Counted from the first letter of the stretch, positions 1 to 9,082 are shown. The stretch is DNA of 64,000 nucleotides from Archaeoglobaceae archaeon (GCA_026986375.1 JALSOQ010000022.1:26469-90468), one strand, 5' to 3'. Translations and numbers: made by a program. Notes: generated from the sequence alone by a model not told the origin.

Positions 1-814
1 TCAAGCTCAACTCAACTCTCTGCATCCACTCGTTCAGCCCAGGATCGTTTATGTTAAGCTTTACCGTTCCTCTCAGAATCCCCTGAGCGTTTTCGGGAAT
101 CCTAACCCTAACAGTCACTGTGGCCACGGAATTGGGCGGAATCGTCGAGGGAGATATTATAGTAACGTCCTCCTTTTTCAAGTAGTTTCCAACGAAAACG
201 TATTGGGGTTCTACGAATTCCGGTTTCAGGCTGAAGCTCCTATCCGCATTGTTCTTTATTCTTATCTTGTATTCGTATGTCTTTCCGGCCTCTACGAAGT
301 CCGATATGAACCTCGGTGTTATTGTAACGCTCGGAGGAATGTAGACGTTAACGCTCAATCTCAAAGAGTTTACGTATATAGGCTGTCCGTATGGACTCGG
401 CGGGAGGATTTTATCGTCCGTAAAGGCGATCGTGCAATAGTAGAAACCCTTTTCCGCATCTTTCGGAACGCTGACGCTCACTCTAACCTTGGCGGACTCC
501 TTTGCCTTTAACGTGAACTCGGTTTTGTCGAAGCTTATCCAGCTCGGCGGTATCGCATTTCCGCTGAGTGGATTGCTTATCACCTTTGGCTTTATTAGAA
601 CATCCTTATCGTTCGGGTTTTTCAGAGTTACTTCGAAGTCCACACTCTCTCCGGCTTTTAGCCTTATCGATTTGAACCTCGGCTCTATTACGATTTTCGT
701 TACGTTCTTGTAGATGGGTTTGGAGAGTGGTGGAACTTCCATCGGCTGAACTACCTGCCCGCTCGCATAAGCCGTTGCAAATATAAAAACCAGAAATAAT
801 GCTAACGACTTCAT
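1..814 (-). CDS. secreted Ig-like/NEW1-type surface protein, C-terminus beyond window
   Basis: An open frame runs on the minus strand from an ATG at 814 off the left edge, giving 271 residues without a stop. It begins with a clear signal peptide (MKSLALFLVFIFATAYASG) and continues as beta-rich sequence with repeated phrases on conserved extracellular modules, such as LKAGESVDFEVTLKNPND and later VEAGKTYEYKIRIKNNAD. Such alternating beta-sandwich modules are typical of archaeal surface or NPCBM/NEW1-like proteins. No enzyme motif is visible. It is transcribed divergently from the hydrogenase operon. The function is unknown, and the missing C-terminus may hold a membrane anchor. Confidence 0.75.
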   Translation of the reverse strand, partial: MKSLALFLVFIFATAYASGQVVQPMEVPPLSKPIYKNVTKIVIEPRFKSIRLKAGESVDFEVTLKNPNDKDVLIKPKVISNPLSGNAIPPSWISFDKTEFTLKAKESAKVRVSVSVPKDAEKGFYYCTIAFTDDKILPPSPYGQPIYVNSLRLSVNVYIPPSVTITPRFISDFVEAGKTYEYKIRIKNNADRSFSLKPEFVEPQYVFVGNYLKKEDVTIISPSTIPPNSVATVTVRVRIPENAQGILRGTVKLNINDPGLNEWMQRVELSL

Positions 815-1045
815 CGTAAAAATATACAACAATCTATTATAAAAAATTTTTGACCATATTTTAAGAATATATATTCGACCAAATATTTTTGAAGATATTA
901 CGGAGCGACCGAGATCCACCAAATTATTATGCTCAAAAAATTTAGAGAATAATAATAAACTTGGGCAAATCTTAAATATACTTTCAAGACAGTATTAAAT
1001 AAGGGGTTACGTTTAAATTATATTTAACTTTAGAGGGTGGTTTAA
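815..1045. promoter_or_regulatory. AT-rich divergent promoter region (surface protein / hydrogenase)
   Basis: These 231 bases lie between divergent genes and are very AT-rich. A TATA-like cttaaatata at 971-980 could serve the hydrogenase operon, which also has a Shine-Dalgarno-like gagggtggt at 1033-1041 just before its ATG. TATA-like stretches around 835-880 could serve the leftward gene. Two similar direct motifs, gaccatatttt and gaccaaatattttt, lie near 853-890 and might be regulator sites. No RNA gene was seen. Confidence 0.4.
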
Positions 1046-2077
1046 ATGAGGCTGAGCAGGAGGAACTTCCTTAAGCTCGTAGCGGCGATGGGAGCAACGG
1101 CTTTTCTTTCGACATACAAAGCTGAGGTCGTTGAAGCGCTGAATGAGGTGAAGGACTACTGGCACATATGCTGGCTCAACGGAGGTGCTTGCACGGGATG
1201 CACGATTTCCTTTGCTCAAGCTACGGATCCGGACATACTCGAAATATTTACGAGCATAACCGTAGGAAATTCGAGACTTCCGATAGCCCTTCCGGACTAC
1301 ATGGAAACCATCGAGCCCGCATCAGGCTGGCTCGCGGAGCATTTGAAGGAGAGGTGGAAGAAGGGAACTAAGGGAAGGAGGATTCTCATAATCGAAGGGG
1401 CTATTCAGAAGAAGGGATACTGCGTTATAAGGGGTAAAGATTTCAGTGAGCACGTTTTGGATGTGATTGACTACGCGGATCACATAATTGCCTTCGGAGC
1501 CTGCGCGTGTTTTGGAGGAATTCCTTCGTCCCATCCCAATCCGAGCGGTGCTAAGGGTTTGCAGGAGTTTTTAAGGGAAGAGGGAAGGGACGATCTTGCA
1601 AGCAAAGTTATAAATGTCCCTTGCTGTCCCGGGCATCCGGATCACCTCGTAATAACGCTTACCGCGGTGATGCTCGGTATGAAGTTGGAACTCGACCAGC
1701 ACAACCGTCCCAAGCTGTTCTTCGGAAGGAACATGCACATGGAGCTCTGTCCATACAGGCCATACTACGACATGGGAATATTCGAGACGAAGCCGGGGGA
1801 GGAAGGGTGTAGGTATAAGTTCGGATGTAAAGGGCCAGACGTTTACACCGATTGCGCTCTCAGGAAGTGGAACAACCACGTGAGCTACTGCGTGCAAGTC
1901 GGAGCACCTTGCATCGGTTGCGCTGAACCGGGATTTCCAGATAGGTTCATTCCGTTCTACGAGCCGATAACGAACAGGAGGCCGTTCTTCAACATAGATC
2001 CGAACTACGTTTGGGTTGGAGGAGCGGTGTTGGCCGGAACTGCTTTGATGAAAAAGAAGAGGGGTGAGGAGGAATGA
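1046..2077 (+). CDS. vhtG: [NiFe] hydrogenase small subunit, Vht/Vho type, Tat-exported
   Basis: This is the electron-transfer subunit of a membrane-bound uptake [NiFe] hydrogenase, carrying three Fe-S clusters. The N-terminus has a twin-arginine signal (SRRNFLKLVAAMGATAFLS), so the folded dimer is exported. Cluster ligands are visible in order: GGACTGCTISF near residues 46-56, GACACFGG near 151, NVPCCPGHPDH near 191, then HMELCPYRPYYD, GCKGPD, DCALRKW and APCIGCAEPGFP. The C-terminus ends in a short hydrophobic stretch (YVWVGGAVLAGTALM) followed by KKKRGEEE, a likely membrane anchor. At 343 residues it fits group 1 small subunits. It overlaps the large-subunit gene by ATGA. No cytochrome b gene follows in the operon. 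Confidence 0.93.
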   Translation: MRLSRRNFLKLVAAMGATAFLSTYKAEVVEALNEVKDYWHICWLNGGACTGCTISFAQATDPDILEIFTSITVGNSRLPIALPDYMETIEPASGWLAEHLKERWKKGTKGRRILIIEGAIQKKGYCVIRGKDFSEHVLDVIDYADHIIAFGACACFGGIPSSHPNPSGAKGLQEFLREEGRDDLASKVINVPCCPGHPDHLVITLTAVMLGMKLELDQHNRPKLFFGRNMHMELCPYRPYYDMGIFETKPGEEGCRYKFGCKGPDVYTDCALRKWNNHVSYCVQVGAPCIGCAEPGFPDRFIPFYEPITNRRPFFNIDPNYVWVGGAVLAGTALMKKKRGEEE

Positions 2078-3747
2078 AGGTCGTAATAGACCCAGTAACG
2101 AGGATCGAAGGACACCTGAGGGTTACGATGGAATTGGAGAGCGTTTCCACTAAAACCGGAAACTGGTTCGTCGTTGGAAAGGCTTACAGTAGCGGAATGA
2201 TGTTCAGAGGTTTCGAGATATTTCTTAAGGGTAAGGATCCGAGGGATGCCTTCTTCTTCACCCAGAGAATTTGCGGAGTTTGCCCCGCAGCCCATGCGGA
2301 AGCTTCAAATCAGGCTTTGGACATAGCCTTCGATGCCGTTCCGGTCCCACCGGCGGCGACGCTTATAAGGAACATAATCCAGTGCGCATACTACATCTAC
2401 GACCACATGATACACACCTATTTGCTCGTAGGGCCGGAATTGGGGATTCTTTGCAAGTATCCGCCGATGATACCTCCGGTTTTGGGAAAGGAAGGAATAG
2501 CCAAGATGGGATTGGGAAGTAGCTACGCCAAGTGCATAGAGATGCAGAGGAAGGCGAACGAGATAGTGGCGATATGGGGTGGTAAGTTCCCCCATCACGC
2601 ATGCGGTTACCCGGGAGGAGTTACGGTAAAGCCTACGAGCGAGAGAATATCTCAGACGGTTGCGAGGGCTGTAGAGCTATGGGAGTTCGTAGCGAAAACG
2701 ATGATTAGAGACATTCAGGCGATAATTCAGGCGAACGAGACCGTGGGGGAGAAGGTGAGCGAGATTTTAGGGCTGAACATAAGGGGCTTGGAGGACATAG
2801 GTGTCGGAACGGGCAACTTCCTGAGCTACGGAATGCTTCCCGATCCAGAGAACTACGAAGACTGGCTTAAGGTCGCCTACGGGGAGAAGGGAAGGAGGAA
2901 AAGTGCTGTTTTCCATGCGGGAGCCTGGGACGGGAGTTTCAAGGACTTCGACCTCAAGAAGATTCAGGAGTTCGTGAAATACGCTTGGTATTCCGACGAA
3001 TACTCCGGAAAGAGGCCGGATGAGGAGGAGACTGTAGTTGAGTTGAACAAACCCGGAGCTTATTCGTGGATAAAGGCTCCGAGATACGACGGGAAGGTTT
3101 ACGAGGTAGGGCCTTTGGCGAGGATGGTAAACACCTTCGGCCTAAGCTGGAGGATCCCGAGGGTCCATCCGATCACCGGCGAGGACTTGGGAGACTTCGT
3201 TTACAAGGTCAGAAATCCGAAGGGTTCGGTTTTGGACAGAGTGGTAGCGAGGGTCGCGAACGCTCTGATATGCGCGAACAAGCTGATAGAGTTCGCCAAG
3301 ATGCTGATGGAGTTCAAGGATTCGTCGATATGCAAATACAAGGACGTTCCGGAAACGGGAGAGGGATTCGGACTTTACGAGGCTCCGAGAGGAGCTCTGC
3401 TACACTACCTCAAGATAAAGAACAAGGTTATAGAGAGGTATCAGTGCGTAGTTCCGAGCACGTGGAACCAGAGTCCGAGGGATGATATGGGGCAACCGGG
3501 AGTGATGGAGCAATCTTTACAGTGCGGAACGACTTGGTTGCCCACCATGGACGTTCCTACCGTTTGTAGCGCCATATGGGGTGAGGATTACGGAAACCTT
3601 CTTAGGAAGGCTTTGGCACCTCTCGGACTGGCCGAACTTAACATGGAACCCGTAAACGGGCAGAAGTTCAACACGACTTTGGCTTTGCTCATCATCAGAA
3701 GCTTCGACCCGTGCATAGCCTGTGCGGTGCACGTTATAAGCAAATAA
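2074..3747 (+). CDS. vhtA: [NiFe] hydrogenase large subunit, Vht/Vho type
   Basis: This is the catalytic subunit holding the Ni-Fe(CN)2CO centre. The N-terminal ligand motif RICGVCPAAHAEAS lies near residue 69 and the C-terminal one, DPCIACAVH, near 545-553. It starts inside the small-subunit stop (ATGA overlap). Its 557 residues are normal for the family. The tail after the final histidine is only four residues (VISK); related enzymes usually carry a longer extension that a maturation protease removes. The sequence after the stop does not continue that extension in frame. HypA, HypB and HypC are encoded at 45-46 kb; no protease or cytochrome b gene is in the window. Confidence 0.93.
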   Translation: MKVVIDPVTRIEGHLRVTMELESVSTKTGNWFVVGKAYSSGMMFRGFEIFLKGKDPRDAFFFTQRICGVCPAAHAEASNQALDIAFDAVPVPPAATLIRNIIQCAYYIYDHMIHTYLLVGPELGILCKYPPMIPPVLGKEGIAKMGLGSSYAKCIEMQRKANEIVAIWGGKFPHHACGYPGGVTVKPTSERISQTVARAVELWEFVAKTMIRDIQAIIQANETVGEKVSEILGLNIRGLEDIGVGTGNFLSYGMLPDPENYEDWLKVAYGEKGRRKSAVFHAGAWDGSFKDFDLKKIQEFVKYAWYSDEYSGKRPDEEETVVELNKPGAYSWIKAPRYDGKVYEVGPLARMVNTFGLSWRIPRVHPITGEDLGDFVYKVRNPKGSVLDRVVARVANALICANKLIEFAKMLMEFKDSSICKYKDVPETGEGFGLYEAPRGALLHYLKIKNKVIERYQCVVPSTWNQSPRDDMGQPGVMEQSLQCGTTWLPTMDVPTVCSAIWGEDYGNLLRKALAPLGLAELNMEPVNGQKFNTTLALLIIRSFDPCIACAVHVISK

Positions 3748-3768
3748 TTTTTTTCTCCACATCTTTTT
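3746..3768 (+). terminator. oligo-T terminator after the hydrogenase operon
   Basis: Directly after the hydrogenase stop codon there is a run of seven T residues at 3748-3754 and a second T-rich stretch (ctttttc). Archaeal RNA polymerase terminates at T-runs, helped by aCPSF1, and no stem-loop is needed. The next gene begins 28 bases after the stop, so readthrough is possible. Confidence 0.35.
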
Positions 3769-3775
3769 CGCTGAC

Positions 3776-4525
3776 ATGAAACTCGAGGAAGTAGTTCGAT
3801 TTTTGGACGAATTCTTGGGGATCGAGGAATGGGAGGATAAATCGAACAACGGATTGCAGGTTGAAGGGAAGAGTGATGTGGAAAAGGTCGCATTTGCGGT
3901 CGACGCTTGCATGGAGGTATTCGAGAAAGCACGGGAAATCGGAGCGGACATGGTTGTAGTTCACCACGGCCTAATATGGGGTGGGATAGATTACGTTAGA
4001 GGAATTACGAGGAGAAGGCTGAAGTTCCTGCTCGACAACGAGATCTCCCTCTACGCCGCACACCTTCCACTCGACGCTCATCCGAGGGTGGGAAACAACG
4101 TTCAACTCTTAAGACTGCTCGATGTCGAGGCTGAGAGTCAGTTCGGGATTTACAGAGGAAAGCCGATCGGTTTCTACGGCAGATTTGAAAGACCAACGAA
4201 GCTCGAAGAGATCGTGGGTGATCTCAGAAAGTTGAACGAGCACCTCGTCGTCCTGAACTTCGGAAAAGAAGATGTAAAGAGTGTCGGAGCGGTTTCTGGA
4301 AGGGGTTCCTTCGCTCTCACGGAAGCCGTTGAATTGGGATTGGACCTCTTCGTTACCGGCGAGGTAGATCACAGCGCCTACCATCTGGCGAAGGAGAGCG
4401 GGATAAACGTTATATTCGCCGGGCATTACGCCACAGAAACCTTGGGAATCAAGTCGTTGATGAACGTCGTAGGCGAGGAGCTTGAGCTGGACGTTGAGTT
4501 CATAGACGTTCCGACCGGCTTGTGA
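3776..4525 (+). CDS. Nif3/DUF34 family dinuclear-metal protein
   Basis: The 249-residue protein belongs to the Nif3-like (YbgI/DUF34) family, conserved in all domains with a toroidal fold and a dinuclear metal site. Visible signatures are DKSNNGLQVEG near residue 21, the metal-binding VVVHHGLIWGG near 60, the DVGNNV-like VGNNVQLLRLL segment, ITGEVDH-like VTGEVDHSAY and the C-terminal GHYATETLGIKSL with histidine and glutamate ligands. The precise activity is not settled; some members are annotated as GTP cyclohydrolase I type 2, which is doubtful. Its 3' end overlaps the convergent phosphatidyltransferase gene by 26 bases. Confidence 0.85.
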   Translation: MKLEEVVRFLDEFLGIEEWEDKSNNGLQVEGKSDVEKVAFAVDACMEVFEKAREIGADMVVVHHGLIWGGIDYVRGITRRRLKFLLDNEISLYAAHLPLDAHPRVGNNVQLLRLLDVEAESQFGIYRGKPIGFYGRFERPTKLEEIVGDLRKLNEHLVVLNFGKEDVKSVGAVSGRGSFALTEAVELGLDLFVTGEVDHSAYHLAKESGINVIFAGHYATETLGIKSLMNVVGEELELDVEFIDVPTGL

Positions 4526-5069
4526 GTCTGTATGTGTGGATCATCCTGTGGATCGCGGTGATGTGAGATAAGACTGCGATTAGGAGGACGGACTGCCAAA
4601 CGAATCCAGTCAGAAGTCCGATTACGAGCATGAGCATCCTTTCTCCCCTCTCTGCAATTCCGACGTCGCACCTTTCGATTATTTTTTCCGCCCTCGCCCT
4701 CGTGTAGCTAACCATCAAAGCTCCGCTGAGAGCCAAGATCACTAAAAACCAGTCCACCCCGTAAAATCCCAAGGAAGAGAAGATCGCTATGTCGACGTAT
4801 CTGTCGAACACGGAATCCATAAAGCCTCCGAACTCCGTTACCATCCCCTTGTTCCTCGCCAGAGCCCCGTCGAGTGCGTCCATGAAACCGCTAAGAAGAA
4901 TGGCCAGAGCTCCTAATTTTGCGTGACCCTTCGCTATGAGAAACGCGGAAAAAATTCCCGTCAAGAGTCCTAAGAACGTGAGATGGTTGGGTTTCATGCC
5001 GAGTCTGACGAGTACGTCCGTGACTGGATTCAGGATCTCCGTAGTTTTGTGCTTAATTCTGCTCAGCAT
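4500..5069 (-). CDS. CDP-alcohol phosphatidyltransferase, likely archaetidylinositol-phosphate synthase
   Basis: This integral membrane enzyme has the CDP-alcohol transferase signature: DALDGALARNKG followed by GGFMDSVFDRYVD near residues 63-90, which binds metal and the CDP-lipid. The later segment SYTRARAE...VGIAERGERML resembles archaeal archaetidylinositol-phosphate synthases, which join CDP-archaeol and inositol-1-phosphate. About six hydrophobic segments are visible in 189 residues. An inositol-phosphate synthase at 58.6 kb would supply the head group. Its start overlaps the stop of the upstream Lrp-like gene by one base (TAATG), so the two are one operon. The exact head group is inference. 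Confidence 0.8.
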   Translation of the reverse strand: MLSRIKHKTTEILNPVTDVLVRLGMKPNHLTFLGLLTGIFSAFLIAKGHAKLGALAILLSGFMDALDGALARNKGMVTEFGGFMDSVFDRYVDIAIFSSLGFYGVDWFLVILALSGALMVSYTRARAEKIIERCDVGIAERGERMLMLVIGLLTGFVWQSVLLIAVLSHITAIHRMIHTYRLTSRSERL

Positions 5070-5641
5070 TATTTCCAGATCCTACCTCTGTAGTATCCGG
5101 TTATCGGGCAACCCAAGCATAGGTTGGCGTTCCAGTAGTCGCATTCGCCACAGTTCGATCCGCAAGGCGATTTCTTTCTCTTCTCGACCCTTAGATTTAC
5201 CGGTATTATCGTGTCCTTCTCCGCACGAACTATTATTCCAACGTCGACGTCGTAAACGTCCGGATTCGGCCTTATGTGCTGATCCACGATAGCTTCGAGC
5301 GTCGGCAAATCCTCTCCTATGAACATCATGACCAGATTCCTGTTACCTGCAACTATGAATCCGTTCAAGAAAAAGGGACAGTCTTTAAACAGCTTCAGCA
5401 GTTCCTTGGGTTGTTTGCACTTTATATCCGCCTTAAGAATATACAGACCCGAGTTTTTTATGTTTATTCCGTAAGCGTGACTTATTATTCCCAGTTCCTT
5501 CATCTTCTTTATCCTGCTTCCGACGGAAGGCTGAGAAAGGCCGACGATTTTCGCTATTTCGTTCTGAGAGATGTCGGGATTTTTTTCGAGAATCTCTAAT
5601 ATCATCCTATCCTTATCGTCGAGTTCGAACAGTCCGACCAT
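5069..5641 (-). CDS. Lrp/AsnC-type regulator with C-terminal cysteine cluster
   Basis: The N-terminus is a winged helix-turn-helix (LDDKDRMILEILEKNPDIS, then QNEIAKIVGLSQPSVGSRI), followed by an Lrp-like alpha/beta effector domain. The C-terminal 35 residues carry six cysteines (PCGSNCGECDYWNANLCLGCP), a probable metal site that ordinary Lrp proteins lack. A TATA-like tttttataaga about 25 bases upstream of the ATG suggests a leaderless transcript. It is co-transcribed with the CDP-alcohol transferase. The effector and targets are unknown; the cysteine cluster hints at sensing of metal or redox state. Confidence 0.82.
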   Translation of the reverse strand: MVGLFELDDKDRMILEILEKNPDISQNEIAKIVGLSQPSVGSRIKKMKELGIISHAYGINIKNSGLYILKADIKCKQPKELLKLFKDCPFFLNGFIVAGNRNLVMMFIGEDLPTLEAIVDQHIRPNPDVYDVDVGIIVRAEKDTIIPVNLRVEKRKKSPCGSNCGECDYWNANLCLGCPITGYYRGRIWK

Positions 5642-5687
5642 AGTTATGATGACGCAACAATTCTTATAAAAAATTAGCGAAATTCCT

Positions 5688-6515
5688 TTAATCTAATATT
5701 CCAACCCCGCAGTGATCGACCTTGGCTTTTAGATAAATCCCCTTGAAATCTTTGAGGACTTCGCCTTTCACTGCAAATACTGCCCTTCCGAGCATGACCA
5801 TCGAAGCTAAACCTCCTTCGCTTTCTACAGCTTCAACGGCATCTCTAACGGCGGAATCAACGTCGATCAGTCCGGTTTCGATCGCAAACCTCTTTGACTG
5901 GCCGAAGAGGGAGACGACGCTCGGGTTCCTCAAGAATTCCTTGAGGCAATTCTTACCGATCTTTGAGATTTCATCCAACGGGAAGTCGGATAATATTTGT
6001 TCCGTGGGCAGTTCGCCCATTATCAGAACGTCGAGCTCGATATTCCAGAGAAATCTGTCGATAGCGCATTTGGACGGACATAAAGCCGATTTTCTCGCGA
6101 CGATTCCGCCGAAACACTGGGTAACCACATCCCCCAAACCGGTTCTATTGATAACTTCGGCCTTATGGGTCAAATCTGCGAGCTCGAAGAAGGACCTATT
6201 CAAGTTGAGAGCTTCGTTTATTGCAAAAGCCGTTGCGAGGGCGGAAGCTCCGCTCATACCAAAACCGCATCCGGCCGGAAGATCCATCTTGATTCGAACT
6301 TTTCCTTTAAAACCCAACTGCTGGGCAATAGTCTGAACGGTCGGAAACTCCCAAGTTTCACCGTTCACGATTATCTCCATTCCATCGGAAGGTTCAACCG
6401 CAACACTAACCCCTCTGTTCAGAGCTATGCTTACACCCAACGAACCGGACTTCAGAGGATCATCATCCATCTTCGGGGAGAAGAAACACGTAAGGCTTGC
6501 CGGCGCGAAGAACAT
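5688..6515 (-). CDS. pantoate kinase (archaeal CoA pathway)
   Basis: This GHMP-superfamily kinase phosphorylates pantoate to 4-phosphopantoate, the archaeal replacement for pantothenate kinase. The ATP-binding loop is seen as DLPAGCGFGMSGASALATA. The start MFFAPASLTCFFSP is chosen because archaeal pantoate kinases begin with such an FAPA...F segment; a TTG start seven codons upstream is possible but overlaps the previous gene. It follows CoaBC with almost no gap, which supports a CoA-biosynthesis operon. The Cys-rich stretch ALCPSKCAIDRF in the middle is of unknown meaning. Confidence 0.85.
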   Translation of the reverse strand: MFFAPASLTCFFSPKMDDDPLKSGSLGVSIALNRGVSVAVEPSDGMEIIVNGETWEFPTVQTIAQQLGFKGKVRIKMDLPAGCGFGMSGASALATAFAINEALNLNRSFFELADLTHKAEVINRTGLGDVVTQCFGGIVARKSALCPSKCAIDRFLWNIELDVLIMGELPTEQILSDFPLDEISKIGKNCLKEFLRNPSVVSLFGQSKRFAIETGLIDVDSAVRDAVEAVESEGGLASMVMLGRAVFAVKGEVLKDFKGIYLKAKVDHCGVGILD

Positions 6516-6516
6516 A

Positions 6517-7686
6517 CTAAGCCAAACAATCCTCAACGTATATGTCGATTATCCTCTCGGCAACGTAGCTCTTCAAACCTTCTACCCATTCCCTTCGCTT
6601 TTCGGTAATCACCACGACCCTCGTATCCTCTGTCCCCATCCCCCTCTCCTTAACATCGTTCGCGACGACCATCTCAAGCCTATCCTCAACCATCTTCTCC
6701 TCAGCGACTTTAACGAGTTCATCATCACTCAGCCCCGTCTCTGCTTTAAATCCGATTATGTGGCCGTCGTAAACCTTTCTGACCTCCTTGATTATCTTTG
6801 GAGCCATCTTGAGCTTGATCGTAAGCTCCTCAGTCGTCTTAATTTTGCTATCCGCCATCTCAACCACGAAGTCGGAAGGTGCTGCAGCTGACACGAACAG
6901 ATCCGCATCCCTCACCTCATCGAGCACAGCCTTAAGCATATCCCTAACGGATCTAACGTAAATCTGCTTGAAGTTCGGTAGATTGTAGCTTAAAGGTTTG
7001 GAAGTTATTAAAACGACCTCCGCCCCCCTCCTCCAGCATTCCAAAGCGATTTCGTTTCCCATCCTTCCAGAGCTTCTGTTGCTTATGAACCTGATCGGAT
7101 CCATGTGCTCGTATGTTGGGCCGGAGGTAACCACGACCTTTTTTCCGGCGAGTTCTTTGGAATAAAGCGATCTCTCGACGAACAGGCAAATTTCGTCGAT
7201 GCTCGCAAGCTTAGCCTTTCCCTCCTCGATCCTCGGCGGAACGACTTCGACTCCCCACTCCCTAAGCTTCGCCAAGTTATCCGCTATCGCATCGAACATA
7301 GACTTGTGCATGGCCGGAGCAACTACGATACGCTTTCCAGAGCCCAAGGCAGTTAGAGCCATTAAGGTTGGAGGCGTATCGGCTATTCCGTTCGCAATCT
7401 TCGAAATCGTGTTCGCAGTGGCCGGAGCTATTAAAAGAAGGTCGGCACTTTCGTTCAAGCCCAAAAGCTTGACGTGCTCAGCCCTTCTCACCTCGGTAAT
7501 TACATCGTTGTCGGTTGCGAATTCCAACGCGTTCGGATGGATTATCTTCGCCGCATCGTTGCTCATCACTGCGATTACTTCCGCCCCTCTCCTTCTTAGC
7601 TCTCTCGCAAGCTTTACGGTCTCAACGGCCGCTATGCTTCCGGTTACGGCCAGAACTATCTTCCTACCCTTCAGTCTCATAATCAA
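6517..7686 (-). CDS. coaBC: bifunctional phosphopantothenoylcysteine decarboxylase / phosphopantothenate-cysteine ligase
   Basis: The 389-residue protein has an N-terminal flavin-binding CoaC domain (KIVLAVTGSIAAVETVKLA, conserved AIAPATANTISKIANGIAD-like region and APAMHKSMF) and a C-terminal CoaB domain (KKVVVTSGPTYEHMDPIRFI, SNRSSGRMG and later IGFKAETG). It ligates cysteine to 4-phosphopantothenate and decarboxylates the product to 4'-phosphopantetheine. It overlaps the HIT gene upstream by four bases and abuts pantoate kinase downstream. Confidence 0.93.
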   Translation of the reverse strand: MIMRLKGRKIVLAVTGSIAAVETVKLARELRRRGAEVIAVMSNDAAKIIHPNALEFATDNDVITEVRRAEHVKLLGLNESADLLLIAPATANTISKIANGIADTPPTLMALTALGSGKRIVVAPAMHKSMFDAIADNLAKLREWGVEVVPPRIEEGKAKLASIDEICLFVERSLYSKELAGKKVVVTSGPTYEHMDPIRFISNRSSGRMGNEIALECWRRGAEVVLITSKPLSYNLPNFKQIYVRSVRDMLKAVLDEVRDADLFVSAAAPSDFVVEMADSKIKTTEELTIKLKMAPKIIKEVRKVYDGHIIGFKAETGLSDDELVKVAEEKMVEDRLEMVVANDVKERGMGTEDTRVVVITEKRREWVEGLKSYVAERIIDIYVEDCLA

Positions 7687-8075
7687 TCCTTCAAAGCTTT
7701 ATGAACTTCCTCCAAATCGCATTCGATCGGATTTCCGAAGCTTATCGGCTTCGACTCCTCCCCAGAATACCTCGGAATTACGTGGATGTGGGCGTGCATG
7801 ATCTCCTGCCCTGCAACCTCGTTGACGTTCGTTATTATGTTAAACCCCTCCGCCCCGAGCCTTTTAAGCTTCTCGCAGACGATCTTGATCGCATTCGCCA
7901 GATCTTTCGCAAGCTCAGCCGGAATCTCAAGCAAGTTTTCGTAGTGCTCCTTTGGAATTATCAGCGTGTGACCCTTGCTCAGCGGACGGATGTCGAGGAA
8001 TGCTATCACCCTATCGTCCTCATACACCACGAACGATTCGATCTCTCCTTTGGCGATCTTGCAGAATATGCACAT
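7683..8075 (-). CDS. HIT-family nucleotide hydrolase/transferase
   Basis: The 130-residue histidine-triad protein has the catalytic HAHIHVIPR motif near residue 95 and an N-terminal CIFCKIAKGEIES with paired cysteines, as in HinT-like proteins that hydrolyse AMP-linked substrates. LDIRPLSKGHTLIIPKEH is also typical. It precedes coaBC with a four-base overlap. The cellular substrate is not known. Confidence 0.88.
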   Translation of the reverse strand: MCIFCKIAKGEIESFVVYEDDRVIAFLDIRPLSKGHTLIIPKEHYENLLEIPAELAKDLANAIKIVCEKLKRLGAEGFNIITNVNEVAGQEIMHAHIHVIPRYSGEESKPISFGNPIECDLEEVHKALKD

Positions 8076-8100
8076 GCTCGATCATGATGGATCTGAGTTC

Positions 8101-8997
8101 TTAAACTTTATGAGCCTGCCCTATCAGATCGGAGATGTTTTCGCCGTATATCCTCAGATAGGACTTGAGGCTCTCCTCTATGCTTTTGAAGATGTGTCCG
8201 CTGTAAAATAAAGCCGAGCCTATCTGAACTGCGGTAGCACCGGCCAAAACGAATTCCACAACATCCTTCCAACTTGTTATCCCACCGCAACCTATTATCG
8301 GAATGCTGATCTCCTCGAAAAGATCCCAAACGCACTTCAGAGCTATGGGCTTTATCGCCTCCCCGCTAACACCGCCGCTTACGTTGCTTAAAATGGGCCT
8401 TCTGCTCACTATGTCGATCGCCATACCTTTTACGGTGTTTATAGCAACTACGCCATCGGCTTTTGCCTCCTCACAAACTTTACCAATCTCGACTATGTTC
8501 ATGTGAAATGATAGCTTCGCAAAGACCGGCTTATCCGTTTTCGACTTAACAGCCCTTATTATCTCCTTAACCAAGTCTGGATCCCTCCCTATCTCCAAAC
8601 CCAGTTTCTCGGCGTGGGGACAGCTCAGGTTAAGCTCGAACGCGTCCGCCATGGGAAAGTGCTCGGGGAGTTTTTCAAAATCCTCGGGTTTCGATCCGTA
8701 TAGACTCACCACGAGGACGCAGTTCTTTTCGAACTTCGAAAGCTCCTTGGCGAAATCCTCAGCAGAAGGAGAGGCTAAACCGACTGCGTTCAAAATCCCG
8801 CAGCGCCAGTTTACAACGCATGGGTTTTTGTATCCCTCCCTCGCATTTAAACCGACGGACTTCGTGACAACCGCTCCAGCATGTCTTGCAATTCTGTTGA
8901 GGGATGAAACTTTGCTCCCCAAAATTCCGCTCGCAAGCATCAAAGGATTCCTAAGCTTTAAGCCCGCCAATTCGACTTCGAGCGAAGCGCTCATCAT
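8101..8997 (-). CDS. pyrD: dihydroorotate dehydrogenase, catalytic subunit
   Basis: This FMN-dependent TIM-barrel enzyme of pyrimidine synthesis oxidises dihydroorotate to orotate. Signatures include NPLMLASGILG near the N-terminus, the active-site loop LNLSCPHAEK with the catalytic cysteine (class 1B type), VFAKLSFHMNIVEI, and the FMN phosphate loop PIIGCGGITSWKD...AGATAVQIGSAL. The start at ATG 8997 (the first of two adjacent ATGs) is preferred because the homologous region begins there; an ATG 18 codons upstream is possible. A ggaggt at about 9030 is poorly spaced for either. The electron-transfer subunit PyrK is not in the window. Confidence 0.9.
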   Translation of the reverse strand: MMSASLEVELAGLKLRNPLMLASGILGSKVSSLNRIARHAGAVVTKSVGLNAREGYKNPCVVNWRCGILNAVGLASPSAEDFAKELSKFEKNCVLVVSLYGSKPEDFEKLPEHFPMADAFELNLSCPHAEKLGLEIGRDPDLVKEIIRAVKSKTDKPVFAKLSFHMNIVEIGKVCEEAKADGVVAINTVKGMAIDIVSRRPILSNVSGGVSGEAIKPIALKCVWDLFEEISIPIIGCGGITSWKDVVEFVLAGATAVQIGSALFYSGHIFKSIEESLKSYLRIYGENISDLIGQAHKV

Positions 8998-9082
8998 TGT
9001 CTTCCCAACTGTCCGATTTAAATGACCTCCGAACACATCGTGCGAATTCATAATGATTATTATATAACGATCGACCGAAAGT

